Assembly (NCBI GenBank): GCA_024734555.1
Contig: JANPWX010000097.1
Coordinates: 7,675,106 to 7,739,105 of the forward strand
Reading direction: 5' to 3'
From: Trochalopteron elliotii
Taxonomy: Eukaryota > Chordata > Aves > Passeriformes > Leiothrichidae
DNA: 64,000 nt
Below the pieces are notes generated by a model. The model saw only the letters and a program-made list of their open reading frames with translations, was not told the DNA's origin and ran no database searches. Position 1 is the stretch's first letter, and each line of letters opens with the position of its first letter. Shown here piece after piece: positions 24,408-35,857 of this stretch. The position numbers and the translations under genes were made by a program.

Positions 24408-27400
24408 GTACAATTTAATAGCTCTGGCAGATCTTGACATACTGCTCTGGACTGGGCTAAGAATCCCTGGGTTGCTCAACCAGAAGCCCATGAGACTTGC
24501 ATTTTGTGCCTTGGACAGAAACAGTTTTGCGCTGAGGCTTTTGCTGTGTTATCTTTGCTGAGATGACAGTGTCTCAGAACTGCCTGACACTGAAGGCTCT
24601 CACTGATGTTTACTGGCAGCTGTAGCTACCATTTTTTAAAAATCAAGTCCTGAATATATATGAGCTGTCTAGAAGTGGTTATGGTAGACCTAGTTTGCTG
24701 TGTTTGTACTCCCTAAAGTGCCTGTATTGTCTCTTGAGCTTAGTTTTCATTCTTTCTGATACTGCCACAGCACCTTTAAATTGAGACACCTCAAAGCTTT
24801 TGCTGTGGTTGTTGGGGCTTGCAGAGCCCACTGCTGCTCTCTGGTCTCACTTCCCATCTTAGGAGAAGTCAAAGTTTTGCCCAGTGACCCATCACCCTTC
24901 TGTGATAGGTTATCTTATGTGTCTAAGGTTGAATATTCAGTGACTATTCTTCAGTCCACTGGAGAACAGCTAAGCTAAGTCACATCTCTTTGAAAGCAAA
25001 GCCCAAACCCCTAAGCAGATAATACTCTGTTATGAATTAATAATTTCCTTTGACAATATATTCCTTTGGCTATTTACCCTTACAGTTAAAAATCATGCTT
25101 TCTTTTCCTGTGACTTTTTACCCCTAATTTGTCCTCTAGTGATGTCTAATTACCAAAAGATAAATTTAGAAGGCATTTATAACCTACAGTGGTACAGATG
25201 CTTGCAGTCTTTCTGTGAGATATGACAACATTCTCATTTGTACCTTTCTCAGGTTTAGTTTTATTTCTGTGTGGAGCTGTTTTTTCCATGCAGTGGCTTC
25301 ACCATAAATTCTATTCAAATTGACACAATCATTTCACACACATGTCCTTTACTGTATGTGTATCTCGGCTGCTTTCAGTAAATTTTTTCTACCTCAAGAT
25401 TTTGTAGTAGAGGTAATTTGTCCTTCAGAACAATCTCTAGTTTTGATCCAGTTGTAAATCATGGTTTGGGGCATTTTTTCGCCCTGTAATTTCTTTAGTG
25501 GGCCAACTAACTTTTCAGGTTTTTTATATAATTCAGTAATGGTTTATCTTAACTTTTCAGTTTCCTCACAAAATACAACTAATTTCTCATTTAATTGCTG
25601 TTTTTTTTTCCTCAAATAAGGATCACAGATGTATTGTTTTAATTTTTTTAGGTATTTAATTACTGAGAAGTAAATGGGATAATGTTGGGCTTCTTTTCTT
25701 TCCTGGTTTACATCTCTTAGGTTGTTTACATTTTCTGTTTATCTGGAATAAGTAAATTATCATCTATGTTTTTCAGAAAAATGCATTATGTGCTTTTTAT
25801 CTTAAAGTCATGTCATCTTTTAAGAGTAGGGTGCAACAGTATTTTTGCAAGTGTCAGTGCCAACAGAGTTCGGGTTATGTAGCATAGTAAAAGAAAATAA
25901 AAGGTAGGATTTTTTAAAGTTGCGTGACTTAATAAATCTTATTTAGTTATTTGTCCTACAGATCTCTGCAGCAATCAATCAACTGCTGTTAAAGCCTGTG
26001 GTATTGATTTTGATTTGTAATATCACAAGCAAGCCTGAAGGCAATGTGGTGGTGACATGCAGAATGTGCCACAGCAGAGCCTGTTAACAGAGGGAAGCAG
26101 AGGAAGGCTGGAAACTGGTTCAATTTTCAATTTTTAGGTGCACAGATAGAAAGTTAATGAGCTTATAAGAGTTGGTCTTGCACTGTATATTTAGACTTAT
26201 TAAACCTTAGGACTTTTGTTACATGAATGATTTAATAAATCCATTCACATTGGAGATTTGTTTGCTGCTGTTGCTTACATAATGGTGATCTCACTTCACC
26301 TCACTGTGAAGCTCCCAGATGTGCATGAGTGCCTGTGTCAGTTGGGAAAAAAGTGTGTATGGGGGCTGGGTACATCTGCAATTTGCCATCATGGACTGAC
26401 TTAAAATTAGGTGCATGCATATGCACATATGAAATCGTTGAGATTCAAAATATGCACATCAATATGGTCTTCAAGTTTTTATTAGTGAATTAAGCTAGGC
26501 TACTGCTGGAGAAGTAGGTTGAAATCACAGTAATTTAAAGGCACCCTTTCAAAAATTATACCCTTTGCCATGATTATCTTTGTACTTGTACTGTGCTTGG
26601 TTTATCATTAATTTTTCAATTTCTTTCATTTTCTCTTGTGATCAGGGCACGTGGTATGGCTTGAGATCCAAGTGCCAACAGCATTCTGTAGTCATAGACA
26701 GGATCAATAATGCAGTGATTTAAATTCTGTGAAACCCTCCAAAGGAGATTGAAGCAGAGATATTCTTAGACTCTTATGTCTTAAAACCAATAGTATATTT
26801 GTAAGCTACTTCCAATTTTACAGAAAACTGTTAATGTCATCAGAGCATCCCTTTGCTGTATCTCATGATATTGAGTCTTCACCATGCCTGAAGTTATTTC
26901 TCCTTTGCTGCCCATGTTGTCCACAACAGTTGTACTAAGGCTGCTCTTCTAGGCTAATCTCAAATGTCCTATGTCATGTGCTTCCTCTCTCTGGGGAGAC
27001 AAAGATGTGTCTCTTCATTGGAAAGAGCCTTTGTTGGCTTAAATGACAAGCCAGTGCTTTTTAGCATTCTTTGCAGTGTGTTTCAGCAAAGAATATGATT
27101 GGCGTGTCTTCCCACCCAGGCTGGATAAAAACCACACTTCTGCCTTAAGGTCTTTGTTTTCAGTGCAATTGTATTATGGTTTGTCCAGGTCAGGTGCTGA
27201 CATAAATGAGGATGGTGTGTTTTCTCCTCCTGTCAACAAATATTAAACCAAGAACGCCAAGATTACTTTCCAAGCCCTAGGCTGACTTTGCCTTGGTTCC
27301 AGGCATTATTGTGGGATATGATGTTGGAATGAATTCTGTTCTGAGAATGGATTTTCCAGTGTTGAGTCCCCCAATGACAAGAACAAAATGTACAATAGCT

Positions 27401-30400
27401 TGAACTCTGAGAAATAAAGATGTTTACAGGAATTGCATGTCCATGTGCATTGGCAATGTAAGATTGACTTGTTAAAATTTCTTTTGTTCCCTTTCACCTT
27501 GCTGGAGACATTATCATAGCAGAAAGCAAGCATAGAATAAGTGCAGTATAAGTGTTTCTGCTTATTCAGCACAAGTGTAAATTACATATTACAGGGTGCA
27601 GGATAACAGATTCAAGATTTGTATCTCTTTTTATGCAAGTAGCTACACTTTCTTACATCTGGTATATGAAAGTGTGCCTTGTATTTCCCATTCCTGGTAC
27701 TAGAAACCCGGGGATTAAGTATCCATTATTTTCTAGTATTACCAGGCACGGATCCAGCAGTTAGGCTTATTGCCCTCACAGAAAGTGAAAGTTCCAATAG
27801 GTTATACCTGTGCTGTGTCAGAGAAAATAAACTTGTTTGCATTTTTTAATTGTGCTGGGTTTTCTACTAATTAAGCAAGTTAAACATTTGCTGCACATTA
27901 ATATGTGAACCCCCTGCCATTTTCAAAGACAGATTTTGCTCTAGTGTTTTTGAAGAAATGGTACAATGGGTGAATAAAATGAATATTTTGAAGCATTTTA
28001 CTGTCTAGCATCACTAACATAAATAAAATAACCAATTTTATTTCTAACATAGATTTAGATTAAAAGCTGAAGGATGTATGAGTCAGTACGTGTACTGACT
28101 TATGGAGCAACAGACCTTTAGAGATGGATTCAAATCTGTAATATGTGCCAAGTGAGATTTTAGGTGTGGAAAAGTAGAAACATTAGGTGAACTCCTCAAG
28201 CCTTTTGGTAGGGCCCCTCTGCATTGTTTCTTCTAACAGTCTTTGTCTTCTGGAACACATGGACCAGGTTTGTGTAAGAGGAAGCTGAGTAAGTGGAATG
28301 GAATCAAAGACTTTACCTCTTTGTTCCATGGTGTAGTTTTTTTTTTTTTTTAGATGACTGCCTAAGAAATAGGTGTTTTTGAGAACAGTTTCTCTGTTTT
28401 CTATTTTAGACGTTTTAGTTTAGGCAAGTATTGTTGTGTATTGTAGCAACATTTATGCTCAGTGAGAGATTGATAGGTTAAGCAGTGAGTCTTAAGGCAT
28501 TCTTTTTATACAATTAGCTTAGGTCTTCCTCCTAGGTGTTTAAGATAAAACTCTCAAATTTAAAAACTGTTGTTCTGTTTACCCCAAAGCAATACCAAGT
28601 GAGGGAAAAAAAAAATCCCAAGGCAAACTGGGTGACTTATGGATTCAATTTTTATTTCTTTTTTTCCCCAAACACCTGTCTACTTTGACAGTCTCCTGGA
28701 AGAGGTCTTCAGAAATTCTCTGCCTCCAGAGAGCTTGCTTTCGTAGCATCTCTAATTCGTCCAAATTGACTCATGTAGAAAAGTTAGTCTTAAAATCTTC
28801 TGTCCCATCTGCCAACTTCTCAACATTTTACAGGAAATGCTTCCCAAGAGAATCATTACATTCACCCTAGTGTGCTGGTTAAAAGGACTCTGGCTGTCAT
28901 TGGGATACTTGCCATCTGGAATGTAGAGAAAATTACTCTGTCTAATATGGTAACTACTGGGAACCTCACAGAAAGAGTGGGCTCCCTTTGTGCTAGGTGA
29001 TTCACTTAAAAGCAGTGGAAAAAAAAAGGCCTAGTTATTGATCTTTAGAGCATGCAATTCACATTTTAGACAGAATTAAATGGATAAAGATATTGAAAGT
29101 GAGGAGGATATAATAGTAAAGCAGAACTAGAAAAATTTAGTTTACCACAGAGTAGGCTACAGTGAAGAGTAGTCAAATGATTTATTAGATGGACAGTTGT
29201 GGTAGGCTTCTTTATCCAATAAATAATGGGAGAAAACCTCTCTAAATTAAGTATCTTGTGAATAAATTGCTATTTTGCTTTTTCAGATGGTGTTTTTGTG
29301 GTGGTTTTTTTTTTTTTTTAATTTTTTTCTGGTCAACTGTGAAGGAATTGTAAAAGCAAAACTTCCTTTCTGTGAAGTGTGATAGGGGTTTATGGTGTGA
29401 ACTAGATTCTAAACTATTTATCTGTTCTTTAGCACTGTCAGCTGTTAGAGACTAACTCATCCTCCTGTTAAGAGTAGTAAGTCCCTTTATTTACTGCCTG
29501 TTTCTGTCCTGGGTTTGAGCTCAGCTGGTACCCAGGCTGCAGGAGAGGACTGAAGGAGAGGAGCTGCTGCTGTTTTTAGCAGCAAAAAGATCTTCAGGGC
29601 TTCTTGTGGGACTGGGCACTTAAACAAGCTAGTGTTGTTTTTCTGGACTCAGTTTTCAGATGGTTTTTGCTTCACTTGATTTGTGTGCTGCTGAAGTAAA
29701 AAGCAACAGGTAATTGTGTGTTTTATTTTATCAAGCTAAAATTTGAATTCTGTTTCATATCTAAGATGGTTAGGATTAATATTAGTCCAGATACCATCCC
29801 TACCAGGAGTTTTTCAGGAATGTAGGAAATAGTTATTTTAGTGTGTTTTTCTTAGACAATATTAGGTGTTCAGCTTTAGAATGATTGAGTAGAGAACATA
29901 CCTCTAGGACAATAAGAGAGACTTCTCATTATTACTGTTCTTTTGTGTTTCCTGGATACTGATTTCAACAAAATAAATTAGGTTTGGACTTTTTTTTCAA
30001 GATATTTAATTCTAAACAAAAACACTTGCTTAGTATTCTTTAGCACTGCACCCAAAAATGGTTGCAAATTTCAAACAATAAACTGGGTGTTCAGTGTCTA
30101 TTGTTTTTAAAAAATGATTCTGATATTTTCATAGTAGAAAGAACTACTTTTTTTCCTTAGGAATAAATATTTTGCCAAAATGAAAAAAATTAAAAGTTTA
30201 TTACAGAGTGAGAAAGCTGACCTAAGTGGTATCCGTGGCCCTCCAAAATGATTTTACTTACAATCATTTTGGGTTTGATGTAGAAACATGAGTAAGTTTT
30301 CCTCCAGCCATTCTATTATGTATCCATTTTATCTCTGATTCATGGTTTTGTCAAGACTCTGTTCACTGATAATTATCATGTGATACCTTTTCCATAGTTC

Positions 30401-31310
30401 ATTTTCTAGGCCTTGTGGCAAACTAATGGAATTGGTCACTGGTGAAAGTTCTGAAGGATAATATTCCTTACAAAACCTGATTAACTTCTTTATTTGGTTG
30501 TATCGATTTCCTCTATATTAGAAAAGGGTAGGAAGGAAGAAGAATGCTGCTGCTTTCAGTACTATGGAGGAAATAAATAATATATAATTAGTGTGCATTG
30601 ACAGCAGAAGCACAGATGTATATCACAGTGGGTGCTGAGTGTGAAATTGAAGTAGCCATTATATTCTGGTTTGTTACTTGCCTGCATTCTGCTTCACTTG
30701 GAGGACATTAAGTTTTCATCCCAAGTTCTTCCACATAACTTCCAAATCTGCGCAGCAAGATGGAATAAAACCAGTATCCAAATGAGGACTTCATATGAGA
30801 ATCTTATTGGTAGAAATGAGCAAAACTTTGCTTGTTCATAAAATCACTTGGAAGGTGGAGCTGAGCGTAGGTACAGTTTTTAAATCTGCAAAACGTCAAA
30901 ATATCAGAATTTCTTAGATGATACTTTTATTTTGGGGATGGGTTAAAATATTTAATATCACAGTGAAGTGAAAGTCAATCTTGAATCTAGTAATTTACTT
31001 CTTTAAAAAATTTTCTCACCCATTGCATCTTATTAGTTTTTGGAGTTTGTTAGTCAAAAATTGCACGCCACTGGAAAGTAAATAGCAGCATGAATAGACT
31101 TGAAAAAATGGGAATGGAAGCCTAGAATTAGTATCATTCATTCTAAGATCTGCCATGTCTCCACAATTAATTTAATAGAAACATTATTTTGTATGTTCTT
31201 GTGAAATACTTAATGAGAAAAATGTAATTAATGAAGTGATACAGTACATCTATACAGTTTCTGTTGAGCTTAGCACAGGACATGAGGACTTTTCTGAAGG
31301 CTTTCTGAAA
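24408..31310. other. Intron-like or intergenic DNA, no supported gene
   Basis: This is AT-rich DNA with scattered short T runs. One imperfect hairpin stands out at 27693-27746. The small open frames (for example 27043-27246, 27306-27572 and 28685-28870) show no domain or splice context. Nothing else can be named. Confidence 0.45.
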
Positions 31311-31315
31311 AGAGG
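31311..31315. repeat. Target-site duplication, left copy (AGAGG)
   Basis: AGAGG directly precedes the LTR terminus TGTGATGG. The same five bases follow the other LTR at 37640-37644. The two bases after the right copy (TG) also match the first two LTR bases, so the duplication could be drawn up to 7 bp; 5 bp keeps TG...CA ends for both LTRs. Confidence 0.85.
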
Positions 31316-31647
31316 TGTGATGGTTTGAAAGCAAAACTAGTGAGAGGCTCTAAGTCAGAAATACAATTTAATAGGAAAAGAAAAAAAAAGAAATTAAATA
31401 AATGCAATAATACAAAAGACTTCTGACAGAGTCAGAATACAACTTGAGCAAGATGATGGAAGCAGCAATCCCGTAGAAAGGTCTGGTAGCTTTGATCTTC
31501 TGTAGATCTAGTGGGTAAGGTACCCCGTATTGTCCCAGATCCCAGATTATATGCAGGTGAGAATGCTTGGCTTTTCCCCCTGGGTGCAGCATCTTACAAT
31601 GGAATAATGAGTCATACAGGGGGGTCTTTGATGGCCCATTAACGGGA

Positions 31648-31670
31648 GATAACTCCTGGTGGGAGTTATC
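31648..31670. repeat. Perfect hairpin in the 3' LTR, loop TGGTG
   Basis: Arms GATAACTCC (31648-31656) and GGAGTTATC (31662-31670) are perfect inverted repeats around the loop TGGTG (31657-31661). The matching hairpin in the 5' LTR has the reverse-complement loop CACCA. The hairpin lies in U3, on the TATA-distal side. Whether it has a function is unknown. Confidence 0.9.
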
Positions 31671-31680
31671 TGTAAGTCAT

Positions 31681-31755
31681 CAGCAGGCTATTAACAGAAA
31701 ACACGTTATCAAAAGACCCATTAGCAGAGGACACCTTAACAAAAGACACCCTAAC
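31681..31755 (-). repeat. Five 15-bp degenerate repeats in U3 of the 3' LTR
   Basis: On the proviral strand five consecutive 15-base units follow the pattern G(T/A/C)TAAnGnGTCTTTT or close variants. The first four are clear and the fifth is looser. The array is duplicated in the 5' LTR at 37453-37527. Arrays in U3 often hold enhancer-type sites, but no specific binding site is assigned. Confidence 0.65.
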
Positions 31756-31867
31756 AGAAAGAGGGAGGGGAGAGTCTGGAAGAATGCTGCTTCAGCAATA
31801 GGTTTCCACAGTTCATGAAGATGGTGGTAGAATACTCCGTGCACATTCTACACCACAACCCAGGACA

Positions 31868-31884
31868 TAATCCACCCCTTATTC
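31868..31884 (-). promoter_or_regulatory. Candidate polypurine tract
   Basis: On the proviral strand the bases directly before the 3' LTR read GAATAAGGGGTGGATTA. The position (plus-strand primer site adjoining U3) and the AAGGGGTGG core fit a polypurine tract. The tract is interrupted by T residues and separated from the LTR by ATTA, so the match is imperfect. Confidence 0.45.
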
Positions 31885-31957
31885 TATCACTATCTACATC
31901 ATACCTAAATAAATACATTCTTACAGAGATATACATATATACATAGAGAATGAAACT

Positions 31958-32362
31958 TCACACACTGTTCTTACTTAAAATTAGGTCTTCCTGTGGCACA
32001 CAACGGGTTTCCCCATTTTTTTGTATTACTCACTAAGTGTATTCAGGTTTTTGAGCAAAGACAATCCCACGGGTGGGTCTGCCTTTGTCTGAAGTGGGAT
32101 TAATTCAAACGGTCTTGCTTAAAATGCCCTTCATGTGTACCACAGGGACTTTGTCTCCATCCACTGTGTGTAAGGGTTCAGACTGGGCAGGACCAGCTCG
32201 ATTGATAGACCCTCGGGTGTTGACCATCCAGGTGGCTTTGGCTAAGTTCATTTCTCAGTTCTTGAAGGTCCCTCTGCCAAGTGCCTTCAGGGTAGTCTTT
32301 AGTAGTCTATTGCAGTGTTCAACTTTCCCAGCAGCTGGTGCGTGGTAAGGAATGTGATATAT
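31958..32362 (-). pseudogene. pol: Integrase C-terminal part, broken by several stops
   Basis: This is the continuation of the pol frame after the stop at 32363-32365. It begins with the end of the integrase core and holds the catalytic Glu at 32318-32320, 36 residues after the second catalytic Asp (the DD35E spacing). Stops in the same frame are TGA at 32255-32257 and 32105-32107, then adjacent TAG 32033-32035 and TGA 32030-32032, with TGA 31958-31960 as the last, which may be the natural end. The frame between them keeps retroviral character, with no indel detected. All stop codons are of kinds that a G-to-A change in a Trp codon can create. No env follows. Confidence 0.8.
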
Positions 32363-33244
32363 TTATTCAATGCCATGCTCTTTAGCCCAGGTGTTTATAA
32401 GGCTGTTCTTGAAATGGGTCCCATTGTCTGACTCAATTCTCTCAGGGGTGCCGTGTCTCCACAGGACTTGTTTTTCAAGGCCCAAAATGGTGTTCTGGGC
32501 AGTGGCATGGGGCACAGGGTACGTTTCCAGCCATCCAGTGGTGGCTTCCACCATGGTCAGCACGTAGCGCTTTCCTTGACGGGTTTGGGGAAGGGTGATG
32601 TAGTCAATTTGCCAGGCTTCCCCATACCTGTACTTCAGCCATCGTCCACCATACCACAGAGGCTTCACTCGCTTGGCCTGTTTGTTTGCAGCGCAGGTCT
32701 CACGGTTGTGGATGACCTGTGAGATGCTGTCCATAGTAAGGTCCACCCCTCGGTCACGGGCCCATCGGTATGTTGCATCTCTTCCCTGATGACCAGAGGC
32801 ATCATGGGCCCAACGAGCTAGAAACAATTCTCCCTTGTGCTGCCAGTCTAGATCTACCTGTGATATTTTCACTTTGGCAGCTTTGTCCACCTGCTCATTG
32901 TTGCGATGCTCCTCATTAGCCCGGCTCTTGGGTACGTGTGCATCTACATGTCGAACTTTTACGGTCAGTTTCTCCACTCGGGCAGCGATGTCCTGCCAAA
33001 TGTCAGCGGCCCAGATGGGTTTTCCTCTGCGTTGCCAGTTGGCCTTTTTCCAGCGAGTCAGCCATCCCCACAGAGCATTAGCTACCATCCATGAGTCAGT
33101 GTAGAGATAGAGCCTCGGCCACTTCTCTCGTTCAGCAATATCCAAAGCCAGCTGGACAGCTTTAAGCTCTGCAAGCTGACTCGATCCACCTTGTCCTTCG
33201 GTAGCCTGTGCAACTCGTCGTGTGGGGCTCCATACTGCAGCTTT
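32363..33244 (-). pseudogene. pol: RNase H end and integrase N-terminal and core region
   Basis: An open stretch between the stops TAG 33245-33247 and TAA 32363-32365. There is no true start codon; the reading enters from upstream pol. RNase H motifs are the Asp in LYTDSW and the HVDAHVP block. Integrase follows: the zinc-binding region has two His (in AHDASGH) and the Cys in ETCAAN, but the position where the partner Cys is expected, three residues earlier, is Arg (codon 32702-32704). The core has catalytic Asp at 32603-32605 (QIDYI) and 32426-32428 (SDNGTHF); the third acidic residue lies beyond the TAA. The enzyme would process and insert viral DNA, but as read it lacks an intact active site. 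Confidence 0.88.
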
Positions 33245-34528
33245 CTATTTCCGGTTAGTGCCTACAATTCGGCAAGAGCCATCAGTGAAGAGAGCATGTC
33301 GTCTTTCAGCCTTCGGTAACTCATTATATGGTGGGGCTTCCTCAGCACGTGTTACTTGCTTTTCTTCTTCTTCAGACAACAATCCAAAAGTCTCACCTTC
33401 CGGCCAGTTTGTTATAACTTCCAGAATCCCAGGGCGATTTGGGTTTCCAATACGGGCGCGCTGTGTGATGAGGGCAATCCATTTGCTCCATGTGGTGTCA
33501 GTGGCGTGATGTGTGGAGGGAACCTTTCCCTTGAACATCCACCCCAGCACTGGTAGTCGAGGTGCCAAAAGCAGTTGTGTTTCAGTGCCAATCACTTCTG
33601 AGGCTGCTTGAACTCCTTCGTAGGCGGCCAAGATCTCCTTCTCTGTGGGAGTGTAGTTGGCTTCGGAGCCTCTGTAACTTCGGCTCCAGAATCCCAATGG
33701 TCGGCCTCGAGTCTCCCCAGGCGCCTTCTGCCAGAGGCTCCAGGACAGTCCATGGCTCCCGGCTGCAGAGTAGAGCACATTTCTCACGTCTGGTCCCGTC
33801 CTGACTGGGCCAAGGGCTACTGCATGAGCAATCTCATGCTTGATCTGAACAAAGGCTTGTTGCTGTTCAGGGCCCCAGTGGAAATTATTCTTCTTGCGGG
33901 TAACCAGGTAGAGAGGGCTCACGATCTGGCTATACTCAGGGATGTGCATCCTCCAAAAGCCTATGGCACCTAGGAAAGCTTGCGTTTCCTTTTTGTTAGT
34001 AGGTGGAGACATGGCAGTGATCTTGTTGATGATCTCTGTGGGAATTTGGCGACGTCCATCTTGCCACTTCACTCCCAGGAACTGGATTTCTTGAGCCGGT
34101 CCCTTAACCTTACTTCGTTTAATGGCAAAGCCAGCTTTCAGCAGAATCTGGATAATCTTCTCTCTTTTCTCGAAGACCTCCCCTGGGGTGTTCCCCCATA
34201 CGATGATATCATCGATGTACTGCAGATGTTCTGAAGCCTCACCCTTCTCCAGTGCAGCCTGGATCAGTCCATGGCAGATGGTGGGGCTGTGTTTCCACCC
34301 CTGGGGCAATCGGTTCCAGGTGTACTGCACGCCCCTCCAGGTGAAAGCAAACTGGGGTCTGCACTCTGCTGCCAGAGGAATGGAGAAGAAGGCATTGGCA
34401 ATATCAATAGTTGCATACCACTTTGCTGCCTTGGACTCCAGCTCGTACTGAAGCTCTAACATGTCCGGCACGGCAGCGCTCAGTGGTGGCGTGACTTCAT
34501 TCAGACCACGGTAATCCACTGTCAGTCT
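33245..34528 (-). pseudogene. pol: Reverse transcriptase and RNase H N-terminal region
   Basis: An open stretch of 427 codons between TAG 34529-34531 and TAG 33245-33247. It has no real ATG at its start; the open frame begins right after the stop. Polymerase motifs are in order: the VDYRGLNE block at the start, motif A Asp in ATIDIANAF, motif B LPQGWKHSP, and the catalytic YIDD at 34208-34219. The connection region and the first RNase H Asp in LFTDGS follow near the end. The product would copy viral RNA into DNA and degrade the RNA strand. The catalytic residues are intact, so the damage is limited to the bounding stops. Plus-strand open frames here are shadows. Confidence 0.93.
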
Positions 34529-35152
34529 CTATTCTCCACTGGACTTATGCACAGGCCATATAGGGCTGTTGAAAGGTGAATGAGCTTTAGTGACCACCCC
34601 TTGGCTCTCTAGTTTACGGATCATCTCATGTATGGGAATCACAGAGTCTCTGTCAGTGCGGTATTGCCGACGGTGTACTGTTGCTGTGGCAATTGGTACC
34701 TGTTGTTCTTCGACTCTCAGCAGTCCTACAGCAGAGGGGTCATCTGAGAGACCAGGCAAAGTATTCAACTGTCTGATGTTTTCTTTCTCCACTGCAGCTA
34801 TCCCGAAAGCCCAACGATATCCTTTTGGGTCTTTGAAATATCCATTCCTGAGATAGTCTATGCCGAGGATACATGGGGCCTCTGGGCCAGTTGCGATGGG
34901 GTGTTTTTGCCACCCATTCCCCGTTAAACTTACTTCAGCCTCTAATACAGTCAGTATCTGGGACCCTCCTGTCACCCCAGAGATAGAAATGGCTTCTCTT
35001 CCTACATAACTTGATGGCATCATGGTACATTGGGCCCCAGTGTCAACCAACGCCGTATATTTTTGTGGGTCAGATGTGCCAGGCCATCGGATCCACACAG
35101 TCCAGTAGATCCGGTTGTCCCTTTCCTCTACCTGGCCAGAGGCAGGGCCCCC
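34529..35152 (-). pseudogene. pro: Retroviral aspartic protease and N-terminal RT linker
   Basis: The frame is open from just after TAG 35153-35155 to TAG 34529-34531. The aspartic protease active site DTGA is at 35033-35044, preceded by a hydrophobic TALV, and an ILGIDYL block follows about 65-70 residues later, as in retropepsins. The C-terminal part (PIATATVHRRQYRTD and a WPVHKSSGE end) is the entry into the reverse transcriptase fingers. The protease would cleave the polyprotein. It sits in the same frame as gag and pol. The stop at its upstream border is where a natural gag-pro readthrough stop would lie, so that one may be original. Confidence 0.88.
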
Positions 35153-35857
35153 CTATTCCTGATCATGGCATACATTGTTCTCTCCCTGTAAATATGTTTC
35201 TGAGGTCCCTTCAAGAGGATCAGTCATATCATCATTCTTGTACTGTGTGGGGTTCTGTGCACGAGAAACCGGAGCGACATTGATTCTAGATGGGCTTCTT
35301 GTGGTAGGTGTTTCTCGTTTCAGCTCATGTACCCGGGCTGCTAAGGAGGAGGTGGGTTTTCCATCCCACTTCTTCATGTCTTCTCCATGCTCTCGAAGGA
35401 AAGACCAGAGGTTACCTCGTGGTGTGTATCTTCTCTCCCTGGCTGGGGAGCGCCTGCTCCTAATGGCAGAGACTTTCGTTGGCTCTGGTGAGACGTGGTA
35501 AATTTCTTCCTTAAGTTCTTCTTTCAGTTTCTGATGGCCTTCTGCAATCAACTTCCGGACTTGCTCAGCCAGTCCTGTTTCCACAGACGAGACATGGGTA
35601 CGAATTGGTGCAGTGACAGTGTCTTCGTAAATTCTTAGTTTATTTGTCAGGACACCCACCCTGTCCTCACCTTCCCTCCATTGCAGTGTTGCCAGGTACC
35701 GTGAGTACATCTCTGGTCCAAGCCGTGCAAATCTCAACCACATCCGTGATGTGCAATGGACGTTATCTGGGCTTTTAGGAAATCTCTCGTCTTCTGAAAA
35801 AATGATCTCCAGCACGGCCAATTCCCTCAGGCATCGGATACCTTGTTCTATTGTGCT
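35153..35857 (-). pseudogene. gag: Gag C-terminal part (capsid end and basic tail)
   Basis: The frame is open between TAG 35858-35860 and TAG 35153-35155 and is in frame with both neighbours. It continues the capsid-like helical domain of the upstream segment and then turns Lys/Glu-rich with a likely coiled coil (LIAEGHQKLKEELKEEI). A basic stretch with RSRRSPARERR follows, possibly for nucleic-acid binding. No CCHC zinc knuckle is visible, as in several class III and spuma-like Gags. The stop at its lower-coordinate end marks the gag-pro border. Confidence 0.82.

Larger units (their letters stand above)
31316..31867 (-). repeat. 3' LTR of the provirus (552 bp)
   Basis: This aligns without gaps to 37088-37639 at a constant offset of 5772. 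It differs at 13 isolated positions and in one 5-base block. Twelve of the isolated differences are T here and C in the 5' LTR (31351, 31421, 31422, 31444, 31492, 31498, 31509, 31573, 31574, 31595, 31627, 31689). The thirteenth, at 31838, is C here within a CpG and T in the other copy. The block is the hairpin loop at 31657-31661. On the proviral strand the LTR begins TGTCCTGGG and ends CCATCACA. It encodes no protein of its own, and open frames crossing it are incidental. Confidence 0.95.

Noticed and set aside
29508..29720. TGTCCTGGGTTTGAGCTC start resembling an ERVL LTR
   Set aside because: Only the first dozen bases resemble an LTR start. No matching CA end or target duplication was found.
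31868..31957. Possible env between pol and the 3' LTR
   Set aside because: About 90 bases remain and they contain no open frame of use. The element is env-less.
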